DNA of 64,000 bases from Vulcanimicrobiota bacterium (GCA_003140215.1 PLJL01000001.1:391283-455282), one strand, 5' to 3'. Counted from the stretch's first letter, positions 1-8,737 are shown. Program-made: numbers and translations. The notes: generated from the sequence alone by a model not told the origin.

Positions 1-1
1 G

Positions 2-97
2 CTCGAGGGCGGCTTCGGCATCGAGTTCGCGCGCGAGGTCGTCCCCGCGGGGGCGCCGTTGCCGTTTCCGGCGAACACTGTCGCGGAATCCGCATGA
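2..97 (+). CDS. C-terminal fragment of an unidentified protein (cut by window start)
   Basis: Reading frame 2 is open from the window edge to a TGA at 95-97 and gives 31 residues ending in TVAESA. The stop overlaps the lipA ATG (94-96) as ATGA, the classic sign of translational coupling, so this is probably the upstream gene of a lipA operon. The tail is too short to identify. A lipoate or octanoyl-transfer enzyme or a 2-oxoacid dehydrogenase subunit would suit the context, but I see no diagnostic motif. Confidence 0.5.
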   Translation, partial: LEGGFGIEFAREVVPAGAPLPFPANTVAESA

Positions 98-978
98 GTA
101 CCATCGATCTCATCAACCCGCAACCGCCGCCGCGTAAGCCCGAATGGCTCAAGGTCCGACTTCCGTCGGGCGAAGCCTACGAGAACGTGCTGGGTGAGGT
201 GCGCCGCCTCGACCTGCACACCGTGTGCCAGGAAGCGATGTGCCCGAACATCGGCGAGTGCTGGGGTGCGGGGACCGCGACGATCATGATCCTGGGTGAC
301 GTATGCACGCGCGGCTGTCATTTTTGCAACGTCAAAACGGGTTCACCCAAAGGCGAAGTCGATTGGATGGAGCCCAAGCGCGTCGCCGAAGCCGTCGCGC
401 AGCTGGGCTGGAAGTATCTCGTGCTTACCGCGGTCGACCGCGACGACCTCGCCGACGGCGGCGCGGCGATCTTCGCCAACACCGTGCGGATGATTCACAA
501 GCAGGTGCCCGATGCCAAGGTCGAATGCCTCACGGGCGACTTCGCCGGTGATCTCGCCGCGCTCGATGTGCTGCTCGCCTCACGCCCCGAGGTGTTCGCC
601 CACAACATCGAGACCGTCGACCGGCTGCAGGCCTCGGTGCGCGACCGGCGCGCGAACTACCGCCAATCGCTGAGCGTCCTCGAGCACGCCAAGCGGTCGG
701 GCAACGTCACCTACACCAAGACGTCGATGATGCTGGGGCTGGGCGAGCACGAGGCCGAGATCGAGCAGGTGATGGACGACGCGCGCGCGATCGGTGTCGA
801 CATCTTCACCCTGGGCCAGTACCTGCAGCCGACGAAGCGGCACTTGCGCGTCGAAGAGTTCGTCACGCCCGCGAAGTTCGCGCGGCTCAAAGCCCTCGGC
901 GACGCGAAGGGCTTCGTACAGGTCGTCTCGAGCCCGCTCTCGCGTAGCTCCTATCACGCCGAGCAAGCCTTCGTCTAG
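94..978 (+). CDS. lipA: Lipoyl synthase LipA
   Basis: Radical SAM enzyme that inserts two sulfurs into protein-bound octanoyl groups to make the lipoyl cofactor of 2-oxoacid dehydrogenases and the glycine cleavage H protein. At 294 residues it has the usual length. The auxiliary-cluster cysteines C45, C50 and C56 (VCQEAMCPNIGEC) are present, as is the radical SAM triad C71, C75, C78 (CTRGCHFC). The conserved C-terminal RSSYHA supplies the serine ligand of the auxiliary cluster. The ATG overlaps the upstream stop by ATGA. A glycine-cleavage gene (gcvPB) at the far end of the window is a plausible user of the cofactor. Confidence 0.97.
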   Translation: MSTIDLINPQPPPRKPEWLKVRLPSGEAYENVLGEVRRLDLHTVCQEAMCPNIGECWGAGTATIMILGDVCTRGCHFCNVKTGSPKGEVDWMEPKRVAEAVAQLGWKYLVLTAVDRDDLADGGAAIFANTVRMIHKQVPDAKVECLTGDFAGDLAALDVLLASRPEVFAHNIETVDRLQASVRDRRANYRQSLSVLEHAKRSGNVTYTKTSMMLGLGEHEAEIEQVMDDARAIGVDIFTLGQYLQPTKRHLRVEEFVTPAKFARLKALGDAKGFVQVVSSPLSRSSYHAEQAFV

Positions 979-1003
979 CGGACACGGCACGGTAACATCA
1001 GGC

Positions 1004-1282
1004 ATGTCCAATGGGAGCGTGACGGACGAGACGATCCTGGCCGGGTTCAAGAGCCTGCACGAGGCGATGGCCGAAGGCTTCGATCGGCTCGATCGCAAGA
1101 TCGAGTATGAGATCCGCACGCTGCGTGGCGAGATGAACGAGCGTTTTGCGGCGGTCGATCGCCGTTTCGCGGAATTCGAAGCGCGGATGATGCGACGCTT
1201 CGACGAGCGCGACGTGCGGTTGGACGATCACGAGCGCCGGATCGTGGCGCTCGAAGCACCTGGCCGAGCGCAACCGGCCTAG
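1004..1282 (+). CDS. Small predicted coiled-coil protein
   Basis: A 92-residue protein of unknown function. From about residue 15 to 85 it is very rich in E, R, D and K with hydrophobics at heptad spacing (LHEAMAEGFDRLDRKIE and onward), so a long single coiled coil is predicted. There is no signal peptide or membrane segment. The start is the ATG 25 bp after the lipA stop. It converges on the M16-family gene and the two stop codons overlap inside one CTAG (1279-1282). Homology cannot be judged for such a low-complexity sequence. Confidence 0.6.
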   Translation: MSNGSVTDETILAGFKSLHEAMAEGFDRLDRKIEYEIRTLRGEMNERFAAVDRRFAEFEARMMRRFDERDVRLDDHERRIVALEAPGRAQPA

Positions 1283-2739
1283 CGCGTCAGCTGTTCACCC
1301 GCGAGGTCGAGGTCGGTCGCCTTCACGACCAGCACGTCGGGATGCGACTTGCGCACCGCGTCGAGGAACTTCGACGCGTCGCCGACGAGCACGATCGTGG
1401 GCGGCCGTGCGTACGAAGCGCTCGCGAAGCGGGTGACCGCGGCCGGATCGACCGCGGTCAAGGCCGCGTTGCTCACACCCAGCGCGCCGAGCGGCAGGCC
1501 GTTGAACGCGTTCGCAGTGACCGCGCGAACCAGCCCGCCGGTGGTCTCGATCGAGGACGCGATGCCGCCCAGCAACGACGTCCGCCGCGTGCCCAGCTCG
1601 TCGGCCGCGACCGGTGCGGTACCGAGTGACGCCAGCGTCGTGAGCATCACGTCGAGGGCCTCGGCGGCCTTGGCGTGCTCGACCAGCGTGTTCGCCGACG
1701 TTCCCGCGGCGTAGCGTCCGCTGAGGTAGGTCGAGCTCGCGCCGTACGACAGCCCGCGCTTGACGCGAATCTCCTCGTTGAGCCGTCCGGAGTAGCCCGA
1801 CAGCACGGAGTTGGCGATCGAGGCCGCTGCCCAATCGGACGCGGTACGCAGCGGCGCCGGGCGCGCGACGGCGATCGCCGTGCGACCCGCCGCCGGTTGA
1901 TCGACGACAATCACGCGCGCCGTCGCCGGCGCGGCGGTCGGGAGCGGCGCGGGTGCCGGACCCGACGCGGTCCACGCTCCGAACAGGTGCTGCGCCAGCG
2001 CGAACGCTTGGGCGGGCGTAAGATCGCCCCCGATGGTCAGCACCGAGCCCGACGGCCGGTAGTACGCGCGATGGTACGCGACGACGGCGTCGCGCTGCGT
2101 CGCGGCGACGGATCGCACGGTTCCGGAGATGGGCCGGCCGAACGGGTTCGCGAAGAGCGCGCGTTGCACGACGAGGTTGGCGAGGTTGGAAGGCGAGCCG
2201 TTGGCCAGCAAGATGCCGCTGGATGCCCGCTGCTTCGCGAGCGTGAGCTCGTCCGGCGCGAACGCGGGCTCGGCCACCGCCTCGGCCATGATCGCCAGCG
2301 CGGCGGGAAACCTCGCCGTCAGCGCATCGGTGGTGATGTCGGTGCGCTCGGTCGTCGCGCTCGCGTTCAACGTCGCGCCCAGCGCGTCGAGCGCGACCGC
2401 GACCTCCTTGGCGGAACGGTGCCCCATCCCGCGCGAAATCAGCGACGCGGTCAGCGCGGCGAGACCCGGCGCGCCGTCGGGATCGGCGGCCGCCCCGCCC
2501 GGCAGCGCCAAGTCCGCCGCGACGAGCGCGCTGCCGGGCACCCGTACCGCGAGGACGCGCAGCCCGTTCGGCAGCGTCGTTTGGACCGGCGTCGGATACC
2601 GCACCGCCCGCTGCGGCCGCGGCGGCGGCGGCGTCGACTTCGCGCCGGGGACGATCGGGCTTTCCTGCGCGCGCGCGGCACCCGCGCCCACGAGCGCGGC
2701 GGTCACGAGCAGGACCGCCGACAGATGCGTACGCTTCAC
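1279..2739 (-). CDS. M16-family peptidase-like protein, non-catalytic partner
   Basis: A 486-residue exported protein of the insulinase/pitrilysin fold. The N terminus is a signal peptide (Lys-rich start, Leu/Val/Ala core, AARAQ end). The region matching the zinc site reads GLAALTASLISRG, so the HxxEH motif is missing and the subunit should be inactive. The downstream arginine- and glycine-rich half (SGYSGRLNEEIR) is typical of the family. The GTG start overlaps the stop of the active M16 gene by GTGA (2736-2739). Such active/inactive pairs are known to form heterodimers, so the two proteins probably form one periplasmic protease. Confidence 0.88.
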   Translation of the reverse strand: MKRTHLSAVLLVTAALVGAGAARAQESPIVPGAKSTPPPPRPQRAVRYPTPVQTTLPNGLRVLAVRVPGSALVAADLALPGGAAADPDGAPGLAALTASLISRGMGHRSAKEVAVALDALGATLNASATTERTDITTDALTARFPAALAIMAEAVAEPAFAPDELTLAKQRASSGILLANGSPSNLANLVVQRALFANPFGRPISGTVRSVAATQRDAVVAYHRAYYRPSGSVLTIGGDLTPAQAFALAQHLFGAWTASGPAPAPLPTAAPATARVIVVDQPAAGRTAIAVARPAPLRTASDWAAASIANSVLSGYSGRLNEEIRVKRGLSYGASSTYLSGRYAAGTSANTLVEHAKAAEALDVMLTTLASLGTAPVAADELGTRRTSLLGGIASSIETTGGLVRAVTANAFNGLPLGALGVSNAALTAVDPAAVTRFASASYARPPTIVLVGDASKFLDAVRKSHPDVLVVKATDLDLAGEQLTR

Positions 2740-4103
2740 TTCGAGGCTCCCGGTCCGTTGGGCGTGGCGGTTTCGTACGCCACGACGGTGCTGTTGCTCG
2801 CGATGAGGTACTTGCGCGCGACGCGCTGCACGTCGGCGGCGGTCACGCGCTCGTACTCCGACGTGGCGCGGTTCACGATCCCCGGATCGCCGTCGATGAC
2901 CGCGGCGCGCACCAGCGCCTGCGCGACGTTGTCATGCGTCTGCAGCGCGCGCGCGAGCGTCGCGATCGCTTGGGTCCTGGCCTTGTCGAGCTCGGCGGCC
3001 GAAACGCGCTCGTCGCGCATCCTCGCGACCTCCTTGTCGAGCGCCGCTTCGAGATCGCCCGTCGTCTTGCCGGCGTTCGCGATGGCAAACACGTAGAAGA
3101 GCCCGGGCTGCTGGCGCGTGTCGGCGTTGGCGACCACCTGCGATGCGACCCCACCGTCGATCAGCGCGACGCGCAGCCGCGAGCTGGTCCCGCGGCCCAG
3201 GAGCGCCTCGACGATGTTGAGCGCGGGCGTGTCGGCGGAGCGCTGGGCCGGGATGTGGTATGCGATCACCGTCGCCGGGAGCGGCGCGTTCTTGCTGGTG
3301 TACGTGACTCGCCGTTGCGTGGTCTGCGCCGGCTCGACGATCCTGACGCGCGGAATCGGCGCCGCCGGCCTCTTGAGCGGGCCGAAATACTTCTGGACCC
3401 ACGCGAACGCCTGCTTGGGATCGAGATCGCCGACGAGCACCAGCGTTGCGTTGTCGGGGCGATAGAAGCTCGTGTGGAACGCGATGACGTCGGACAACTT
3501 CGCGGCGTTGAGCTGCTCGGGGTTCCCGATGACGCCGAATTGGTACGGATGCCGCGTGTACGCGGCGTTAACGAGCTGGAACAGCATCCCGTACGGCTGG
3601 GCGAGCACGGACTGGTCGTACTCGCCGATGACGACCTTGCGCTCGGTCACGAAGTTCGGCTCGTCGACGGTCAGGTTTGCCATGCGGTCGGCCTCGGCCC
3701 ACAGCAGCCGCTCGAGATGGTTCGACGGAACGATCTCATAGTAGTTCGTGATGTCTTCGGCGGTGTAGGCATTGTTGTAGCCGCCGACGTCTTCGGTGAA
3801 GCGGTCCATCGACTCGGGCTTCACGTTGACGGTGCCCTTGAACATCAAGTGCTCGAAGAGGTGCGCAAACCCGGATTTTCCGGGTGGATCGCTCTTTCCG
3901 CCGACGTTGTAGCCGATGTCGATGGCTACGGTGGGCGTGCGATGATCCTCGACCACGACCACGTGGAGCCCGTTGGGCAGAACGCGCTGCGTGAAGACGA
4001 TCGGCGCCACCGCGATCGGTGCTTGCTGCGCGCGCGCGGAGCACGGCGCGACCAAGCCCGTAGACAGGGCGGCGAGCGCGAGCCCGCGAGCAAACCTATG
4101 CAT
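2736..4103 (-). CDS. M16-family zinc metallopeptidase, catalytic subunit
   Basis: Exported M16B-type metallopeptidase. Numbered from the ATG at 4103, a signal peptide (MHRFARGLALAALS through SARAQ) is followed by the inverted zinc motif H81-LFE-H85. About 75 residues later comes the downstream glutamate region (ERKVVIGE) that supplies the third zinc ligand. The frame stays open to 4196, but that extension is Arg-rich and would bury the signal peptide, so I prefer 4103 (455 residues). It is coupled to the inactive M16 partner by a 4-base overlap. The role is probably peptide turnover in the envelope; the substrate is unknown. Confidence 0.93.
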   Translation of the reverse strand: MHRFARGLALAALSTGLVAPCSARAQQAPIAVAPIVFTQRVLPNGLHVVVVEDHRTPTVAIDIGYNVGGKSDPPGKSGFAHLFEHLMFKGTVNVKPESMDRFTEDVGGYNNAYTAEDITNYYEIVPSNHLERLLWAEADRMANLTVDEPNFVTERKVVIGEYDQSVLAQPYGMLFQLVNAAYTRHPYQFGVIGNPEQLNAAKLSDVIAFHTSFYRPDNATLVLVGDLDPKQAFAWVQKYFGPLKRPAAPIPRVRIVEPAQTTQRRVTYTSKNAPLPATVIAYHIPAQRSADTPALNIVEALLGRGTSSRLRVALIDGGVASQVVANADTRQQPGLFYVFAIANAGKTTGDLEAALDKEVARMRDERVSAAELDKARTQAIATLARALQTHDNVAQALVRAAVIDGDPGIVNRATSEYERVTAADVQRVARKYLIASNSTVVAYETATPNGPGASK

Positions 4104-4204
4104 TCTTGCGTTGTGCGCGATCGGCGAGCGCCGAACCTCGCGCCGCCGCCCGCGGAGCGACCGCCATCGTTCGGTTGGAGCCTCGGCCGGGTACACTACC
4201 GCCG

Positions 4205-4582
4205 ATGGAGACGACGGTCGACGAACTGCGCGCGCTGGCCGATGCCGGGGCGACGATCCTCAACGTCGGAGCGCGCGGCGGCCGCCGCGAGATCCGCGGC
4301 GCCGTCCGGTATCGCCCCCACGATCTGCTCACCCCCGAGCGCCTGGCGATACCGCTCGCGTCGGACAAGCCGGTCGTCCTCTACGACGAAGACGGTGCCG
4401 GCGACCTGACCTCGCGGATCGCCGACAAGCTACGCGCCGAAGGCTTTGCCGACGTGCGCGTCCTGGGGGGCGGCTTCGCCGCCTGGGAACGCGCCGGCGG
4501 CGTGACCCAGGAGTCCTCGATCGAGCAGGTCGTGCCGCCGATGAGCTCATCCGAGGTCCAAGCGCTGGACCGCCGGATCTAG
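4205..4582 (+). CDS. Rhodanese-like domain protein lacking the catalytic cysteine
   Basis: Single rhodanese-fold protein of 125 residues. The family frame is clear: an N-terminal V-DELRAL helix, the ILNVGARG strand, and the GFADVRVLGGGFAAWERAG segment near the C terminus. The active-site loop after VVLY, where active sulfurtransferases carry Cys, reads D61-EDGAGDLTSR. It therefore cannot act as a persulfide carrier and is more likely a binding or sensory domain. ATG at 4205. The gene is divergent from the M16 pair and converges on doxX with stops sharing one CTAG (4579-4582). Confidence 0.8.
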   Translation: METTVDELRALADAGATILNVGARGGRREIRGAVRYRPHDLLTPERLAIPLASDKPVVLYDEDGAGDLTSRIADKLRAEGFADVRVLGGGFAAWERAGGVTQESSIEQVVPPMSSSEVQALDRRI

Positions 4583-5103
4583 GGAAGCGCTTCGGCTGCA
4601 GGCGCGGCAGCGGCCGGCTTGCGCCGCGCCGCCATGTTGAGCAGCCCGCCTACGATCCCGAGACCGACGAACAGCCAGGCGAGCGCAGGCGTCCAGACGG
4701 CGCTCCAGCCCAGCGCGGCGTCGAGGCTGTACGCCCCGTAGCCGACGAACGCGAAGGTGAAGCCGACAGCCAGGTACAGGAGCGCCAGTTCGACGCCCTT
4801 CGGCGCGAAGAAGCCGTTGCCGATGTGAATCGCTAGGATCGCCACGACCATCACGGAGATGATCAGCATCGAGCCGATCGGTCCGCCGAGGCCCAGCGCG
4901 AGCAGCACGCCGCCCAGCAGTTCGCCCGTACCGGCGGCGCCGGCAAAGAGCTTACCGGGCTTGAACCCAACGGTTTCGAAGAATCCGCCGGTACCGGCAA
5001 GGCCATAGCCCCCGAACCAGCCGAAGAGTTTCTGGGCCCCGTGCGCGGCAAAGCCGAGCCCGACGACGAGGCGAACGATGAGGAGTGGGAGCGCGATTTC
5101 CAT
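4579..5103 (-). CDS. DoxX-family membrane protein
   Basis: A 174-residue integral membrane protein with four predicted helices. It has the DoxX signature near the N terminus (RLVVGLGFAAHGAQKLFGWFGG) and Gly-rich membrane segments after it. Family members act with quinone or thiol redox enzymes; in Bacillus, CatD (DoxX) is controlled by the HxlR-type CatR in response to catechol and quinones. The same pairing occurs here, because the divergent neighbour is an HxlR regulator. The start is the ATG at 5103; an open extension upstream to 5157 runs through the promoter and is unlikely. The C-terminal tail is Ala/Pro-rich. Confidence 0.9.
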   Translation of the reverse strand: MEIALPLLIVRLVVGLGFAAHGAQKLFGWFGGYGLAGTGGFFETVGFKPGKLFAGAAGTGELLGGVLLALGLGGPIGSMLIISVMVVAILAIHIGNGFFAPKGVELALLYLAVGFTFAFVGYGAYSLDAALGWSAVWTPALAWLFVGLGIVGGLLNMAARRKPAAAAPAAEALP

Positions 5104-5119
5104 GAGCGGTCTTTCGTTG

Positions 5120-5176
5120 TACTTACGGAGAGTAGGTAGCCAACATCCTATCACCATGCTATACTTACGTCAAGTA
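5120..5176. promoter_or_regulatory. Divergent doxX/hxlR control region with two inverted-repeat operators
   Basis: Two 15-bp sites share the pattern TACTT-N5-AAGTA. Site 2 (5162-5176) is the perfect palindrome TACTTACGTCAAGTA. Site 1 (5120-5134) is TACTTACGGAGAGTA with one mismatch. Their centres are 42 bp apart, about four helical turns. On the minus strand a strong doxX promoter is visible: TTGACG (5168-5173), 17-bp spacer, TAGGAT (5145-5150). Site 2 covers its -35 box and site 1 lies just past its start point. A plus-strand -10 (TATACT, 5160-5165) for hxlR overlaps site 2. Repression of both genes by HxlR is inferred. Confidence 0.75.
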
Positions 5177-5193
5177 GCCTCCAGAGATTTCGT

Positions 5194-5562
5194 ATGAGCC
5201 TTCGCAGCGCCCCCGCCCCGGTCCAGACCCCTGCCGCCGACGACCATGCCGGCGAGATCAGCCCGTTCTGCCCCCGCTTCCAGTACGCCATCGAGCTGAT
5301 CGGCCGGCGCTGGATCGGGGCGATTCTGCGCGTCCTCGGGGCTGGGCCGGCGCGTTTCAACGAGATCCTGACCGCCATCCCCGGTCTCTCCGACCGGCTG
5401 CTGACCGAGCGCCTGCGCGAGCTTGAACGCGAGGGCCTGGTGACCCGCACGGTCGCCCAAGAGCGCCCCGTCCGTGTCACCTACGAGCTGACGGACTGCG
5501 CTCGCAGCCTGAGCGCGATCATTTGCTCGATCGCCACCTGGTCCGAACGCTGGGTCGAGTAG
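5194..5562 (+). CDS. HxlR/MarR-like winged-helix transcriptional regulator
   Basis: A 122-residue HxlR-family DNA-binding protein. The family opening is present (FCPRFQYAIELIGRRWIGAIL), including the conserved N-terminal cysteine that in YodB and CatR senses quinones or other electrophiles. The winged helix follows (RFNEILTAIPGLSDRLLTERLRELE). It is divergent from doxX across a region with two matching palindromes, so it probably represses doxX and itself until the cysteine is modified. The acetyltransferase frame downstream overlaps its 3' end. Confidence 0.92.
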   Translation: MSLRSAPAPVQTPAADDHAGEISPFCPRFQYAIELIGRRWIGAILRVLGAGPARFNEILTAIPGLSDRLLTERLRELEREGLVTRTVAQERPVRVTYELTDCARSLSAIICSIATWSERWVE

Positions 5563-6017
5563 AACCCGCCGCCTCGGGTTCGCGGATCGCGGGCGCACGG
5601 GTCACGCTACGCCCGGCGAGCGCGTCCGATCTCGATCTGCTGACCGCCTGGTTCGGCGATCCCGAGTTCGTGCGCTGGTGGGGCGGCGAGCCGAAAACGC
5701 GCGACGATGTCGCCGCGGACTACCTCGGGCGCAATTCCGGCAACGAGATCGTCTTCGCGTTCATCGTCCTGCACCAATCGCAGCCGATCGGCTACATTCA
5801 CGCTTGGAGCGACGAACCAAACGTCGGCGGGATCGACATCGTTTTGATTCCCGCGGCGCAAAACCGAGGGCTCGGACCGGATGCCGTTCGGACCCTAGCC
5901 CACTACTGCCGAACTGCGCTACAGTGGACCGAAGTCACGATCGACCCGGCGATCGACAACCACCGTGCGATAAGAGCCTTCGAAAAAGCCGGCTTCTCGC
6001 CCCATCAAATCCATTGA
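5523..6017 (+). CDS. GNAT-family N-acetyltransferase
   Basis: Acetyltransferase of the RimJ/RimL or aminoglycoside 6'-acetyltransferase-like type. The fold is clear from VTLRPASASDLDLLTAW, a central beta strand run (IVFAFIVLHQSQPIGYI), an acetyl-CoA loop QNRGLGPDAVR, and the closing IDNHRAIRAFEKAGF. The first usable start is a TTG at 5523 inside the hxlR 3' end, giving 164 residues. No better start exists before the conserved part, so coupling to hxlR is likely. The substrate is unknown; resistance to an amino-bearing toxin or metabolite would fit the regulator beside it. Confidence 0.85.
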   Translation: MLDRHLVRTLGRVEPAASGSRIAGARVTLRPASASDLDLLTAWFGDPEFVRWWGGEPKTRDDVAADYLGRNSGNEIVFAFIVLHQSQPIGYIHAWSDEPNVGGIDIVLIPAAQNRGLGPDAVRTLAHYCRTALQWTEVTIDPAIDNHRAIRAFEKAGFSPHQIH

Positions 6018-6074
6018 AGACGAACGCGACGGTACGCTTCTCCTCATGAAGTTCCGCGAATAGCGATGGTGGCG

Positions 6075-6120
6075 CACCCTTCGACAAGCTCACGCGCACG
6101 TTGACTACGTCAGGGTGACA
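6075..6120. repeat. Split copy of a dispersed palindromic repeat
   Basis: CACCCTTCGACAAGCTCA (6075-6092) and CAGGGTGACA (6111-6120) look like the two halves of a short palindromic repeat (ACCCTTCGACAAGCTCAGGGT type) separated by 18 extra bases. A related sequence with TCGAAGGGTCGAAGGGTCA lies at 58299-58335. It sits in the gap between the acetyltransferase and gdhA stops, where it could also form a weak hairpin. Repeat status is inferred from two related occurrences only. Confidence 0.4.
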
Positions 6121-6185
6121 AAAGTCAGACCATGTCGCGAGCCCGTCGCTGTGATGCGGTCGCGCCCGCGACTAGACGGATCGAT

Positions 6186-7463
6186 CTAAGCGTAGACTCC
6201 GCGGAGTTTTAGCGATTTGACGACGCGATCGATTGCCACCATGTACGCGGCGGTGCGATAGCTGATTCCGCGCGACTCGGCGATCTCGCGCAACACGGTG
6301 AAATTGTCGAGCAGCACTTCTTTGAGGCGTTCGTTGACCTCGGATTCGCGCCAGAAGTAGCCTTGCCGGTCCTGCACCCACTCGAAGTACGAGACCGTCA
6401 CGCCCCCGGCGTTGGCCATGATGTCGGGGATCACCACGATCCCGTTCTTGGCGAAGATGTGGTCGGCTTCGGGCGTCGTCGGCCCGTTTGCGCCCTCGAC
6501 GATGAGCTTGGCCTTGATGCGCGACGCGTTGTCGACGTTGAGCACCTTCTCCAGCGCCGCCGGGACGAGCACGTCGCAATCGATCTCGAGCATCGCCTGA
6601 TTTGACATCTTTTCGCCGCCGCGATACCCGTCGAGCGAGTGGTGCTCTTGCGCGTAGGCCATGGCGCCCTCGACGTCGAGCCCCTGCTCGTTGACGTAGG
6701 CGCCGGTGACGTCGGAGATTCCGATCACCTTGCAGCCCGCATCGGAGAACATTCGGCCGGCGATGCCGCCCACGTTGCCGAAACCTTGCACGACCACGCG
6801 GGCGCCCTTGGGATCGATCCCCAGTCGTGCCATCTCATCGAGGGCCACGATGGAGACGCCCCGCCCGGTGGCCTCGACGCGTCCGCGCGATCCGCCGATC
6901 TCGAGCGGTTTGCCGGTCACGACGCCCGGCGTATTCTGCCGAACGTGCATCGAGTAAGTGTCCATGATCCACGCCATGTGCTGCGGCGTCGTGTTGACGT
7001 CGGGCGCCGGAACATCTTTGTCAGGCCCGATGACTTCGACGAGCTCCGCGGCGTAGCGGCGCGTGATGCGCTCGATCTCGGCCATCGACAAGGTGTTGGG
7101 ATCGCAGGTGACGCCGCCCTTACCGCCGCCGAACGGCAAGTCGACGACGGCGCACTTCCAGGTCATCCAGAACGCCAAAGCGGTGACCTCGTCCAGGGTG
7201 ACGCCGGGATGGAAGCGGATCCCGCCCTTGGCCGGCCCGCGCGCGAAGTTGTACTGAACGCGGTACCCGGTGTAGACCTCGATGCCGCCGTTGTCACGCT
7301 GGAACGGGATGGAAAAGATGATCTGCCGCGACGGGTGCGTCAGGATCGCCTTGATCCCGGGATCGAGGTTGAGCAGGGCCGCCGCCTCGTTGAAGTAGGC
7401 GATCGCATCCCCGAAGACGCTGACCTCGCGTACCGCGGTCGTGCCCGGAACGGCTGTGGACAT
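6186..7463 (-). CDS. gdhA: Glutamate dehydrogenase
   Basis: NAD(P)-dependent glutamate dehydrogenase interconverting glutamate with 2-oxoglutarate and ammonium, 425 residues, the length of the hexameric bacterial type. The substrate-binding lysines K79 (GPAKGG) and K103 (MTWKCA), the catalytic K115 (GGGKGG) and the PAPDVNT motif are in order. The Rossmann motif VQGFGNVG follows, then the C-terminal VEGANGPTTPEAD. An AGGAGG site lies about 14 bp before the ATG. It stands alone between a convergent acetyltransferase and ychF. Coenzyme specificity cannot be assigned with confidence. Confidence 0.96.
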   Translation of the reverse strand: MSTAVPGTTAVREVSVFGDAIAYFNEAAALLNLDPGIKAILTHPSRQIIFSIPFQRDNGGIEVYTGYRVQYNFARGPAKGGIRFHPGVTLDEVTALAFWMTWKCAVVDLPFGGGKGGVTCDPNTLSMAEIERITRRYAAELVEVIGPDKDVPAPDVNTTPQHMAWIMDTYSMHVRQNTPGVVTGKPLEIGGSRGRVEATGRGVSIVALDEMARLGIDPKGARVVVQGFGNVGGIAGRMFSDAGCKVIGISDVTGAYVNEQGLDVEGAMAYAQEHHSLDGYRGGEKMSNQAMLEIDCDVLVPAALEKVLNVDNASRIKAKLIVEGANGPTTPEADHIFAKNGIVVIPDIMANAGGVTVSYFEWVQDRQGYFWRESEVNERLKEVLLDNFTVLREIAESRGISYRTAAYMVAIDRVVKSLKLRGVYA

Positions 7464-7642
7464 CGAGCAATGGCCTCCTGAGCCGTCCCGCTCCTTTAGG
7501 ACATTGGGAGCAAACCCCTGGCTTCCGATTCGCCATTAGGCGAATCATGCCGAGCGAACGGTGGACGTAGTGTTCCCCCGCGCCGGGAGCAAGGCCGCTC
7601 GCTTGGTACCGAAGGGCGCCGTTCGCGCGGCCCCCGGAGCCT

Positions 7643-8737
7643 TCAGACGTTGAAGCGGAACTCGACCACGTCGCCTTCCTGCATTCCGTAGTCCTTGCCC
7701 TCGGATCGCAGCTTGCCCGCGGCGCGGATCGCGTCCATCGTGCGATACGCCACGTAGTCGACGTACGACACGATCTCGGCGCGGATGAAACCGCGCTCGA
7801 TGTCGGTGTGGATCTTGCCGGCCGCCTGGGGCGCCCGGGTGCCCTTTTCGATCGTCCAGGCGCGCGTCTCTTTGGGGCCGGTGGTGAGAAACGTCATCAA
7901 GCCGAGCAGGTCGTAGGCCTCGACGATGAGCCGGTCCAGCCCGCCCGACGTGATCCCGTAGTCGGCGCGGAACATCTGCACGTCCTCATCGCTCATCCCC
8001 GCGAACTCCGACTCGATCTTGCCGTTGAACGCGATCGCGCGACTGTTCTCGGCCTTCGCGTAGTCGAACACCGCGCGCGCCATCGGGCCGGGGTCGTTGA
8101 TCTGCGCTTCGTCGACGTTGGCGACGTACAGCATCGGCTTCGCCGTCAACAGGAACGCGTCGCGCGCCAGCTCCGCCTCGGGCGAGTCGTGCGGGAACGC
8201 GCGTGCCGGCTTGCTCGCCTCGAGCGCGGCGATCAGCCGATCGAGCGCCCCGAGCTTGGGCGCCTCTTTCGGGTTGACGCGAACCTCACGGCCCAGCTTG
8301 TCGCGGCGGCGCTGGAGCGTCGCGAGATCGGCCAGTGCCATCTCGATCCCGACGATCTCGATGTCGCGCAACGGATCCGGCGAGCCCTCGACGTGCGAAA
8401 CGTTGGAATCTTCGAAGCAGCGCACCACCATCGCCACGGCATCGGTTTCCCGGATGTGCGAGAGGAATGCGTTGCCCAGGCCTTGGCCGCTCGACGCGCC
8501 CCGCACCAGCCCCGCGATGTCGACGAAGCGCATCGTCGTCGGGACGATCTGTTCGGAACGGCTCAGCTCGGCCAGGGCACCGAGCCGAGGGTCGGGGACG
8601 GGGACCTCGCCGATGTTGGGTTCGATCGTGGCGAACGGGTAGTTGGCCGCAAGCGCCTGCGCGGACCGCGTCAGCGCGTTGAAGATGGTCGACTTGCCGA
8701 CGTTGGGAAGTCCGACGATACCGCACGACAATGCCAC
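7643..8737 (-). CDS. ychF: Redox-regulated P-loop ATPase YchF/OLA1
   Basis: Obg-family ATPase of 364 residues, the normal YchF length. The P-loop GLPNVGKST is at residues 9-17, G3 is DIAGLVRGAS, and the nucleotide-specificity motif reads NVDE. This NxxE form replaces the GTP-specific NKxD and explains why the family prefers ATP. The C-terminal TGS domain contains AWTIEKGTRAPQAAGKIH. The start is a GTG at 8737 (VALSCGIVG). The frame stays open far upstream, but that extension is the antisense of the divergent bifunctional-nuclease gene. Confidence 0.96.
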   Translation of the reverse strand: MALSCGIVGLPNVGKSTIFNALTRSAQALAANYPFATIEPNIGEVPVPDPRLGALAELSRSEQIVPTTMRFVDIAGLVRGASSGQGLGNAFLSHIRETDAVAMVVRCFEDSNVSHVEGSPDPLRDIEIVGIEMALADLATLQRRRDKLGREVRVNPKEAPKLGALDRLIAALEASKPARAFPHDSPEAELARDAFLLTAKPMLYVANVDEAQINDPGPMARAVFDYAKAENSRAIAFNGKIESEFAGMSDEDVQMFRADYGITSGGLDRLIVEAYDLLGLMTFLTTGPKETRAWTIEKGTRAPQAAGKIHTDIERGFIRAEIVSYVDYVAYRTMDAIRAAGKLRSEGKDYGMQEGDVVEFRFNV

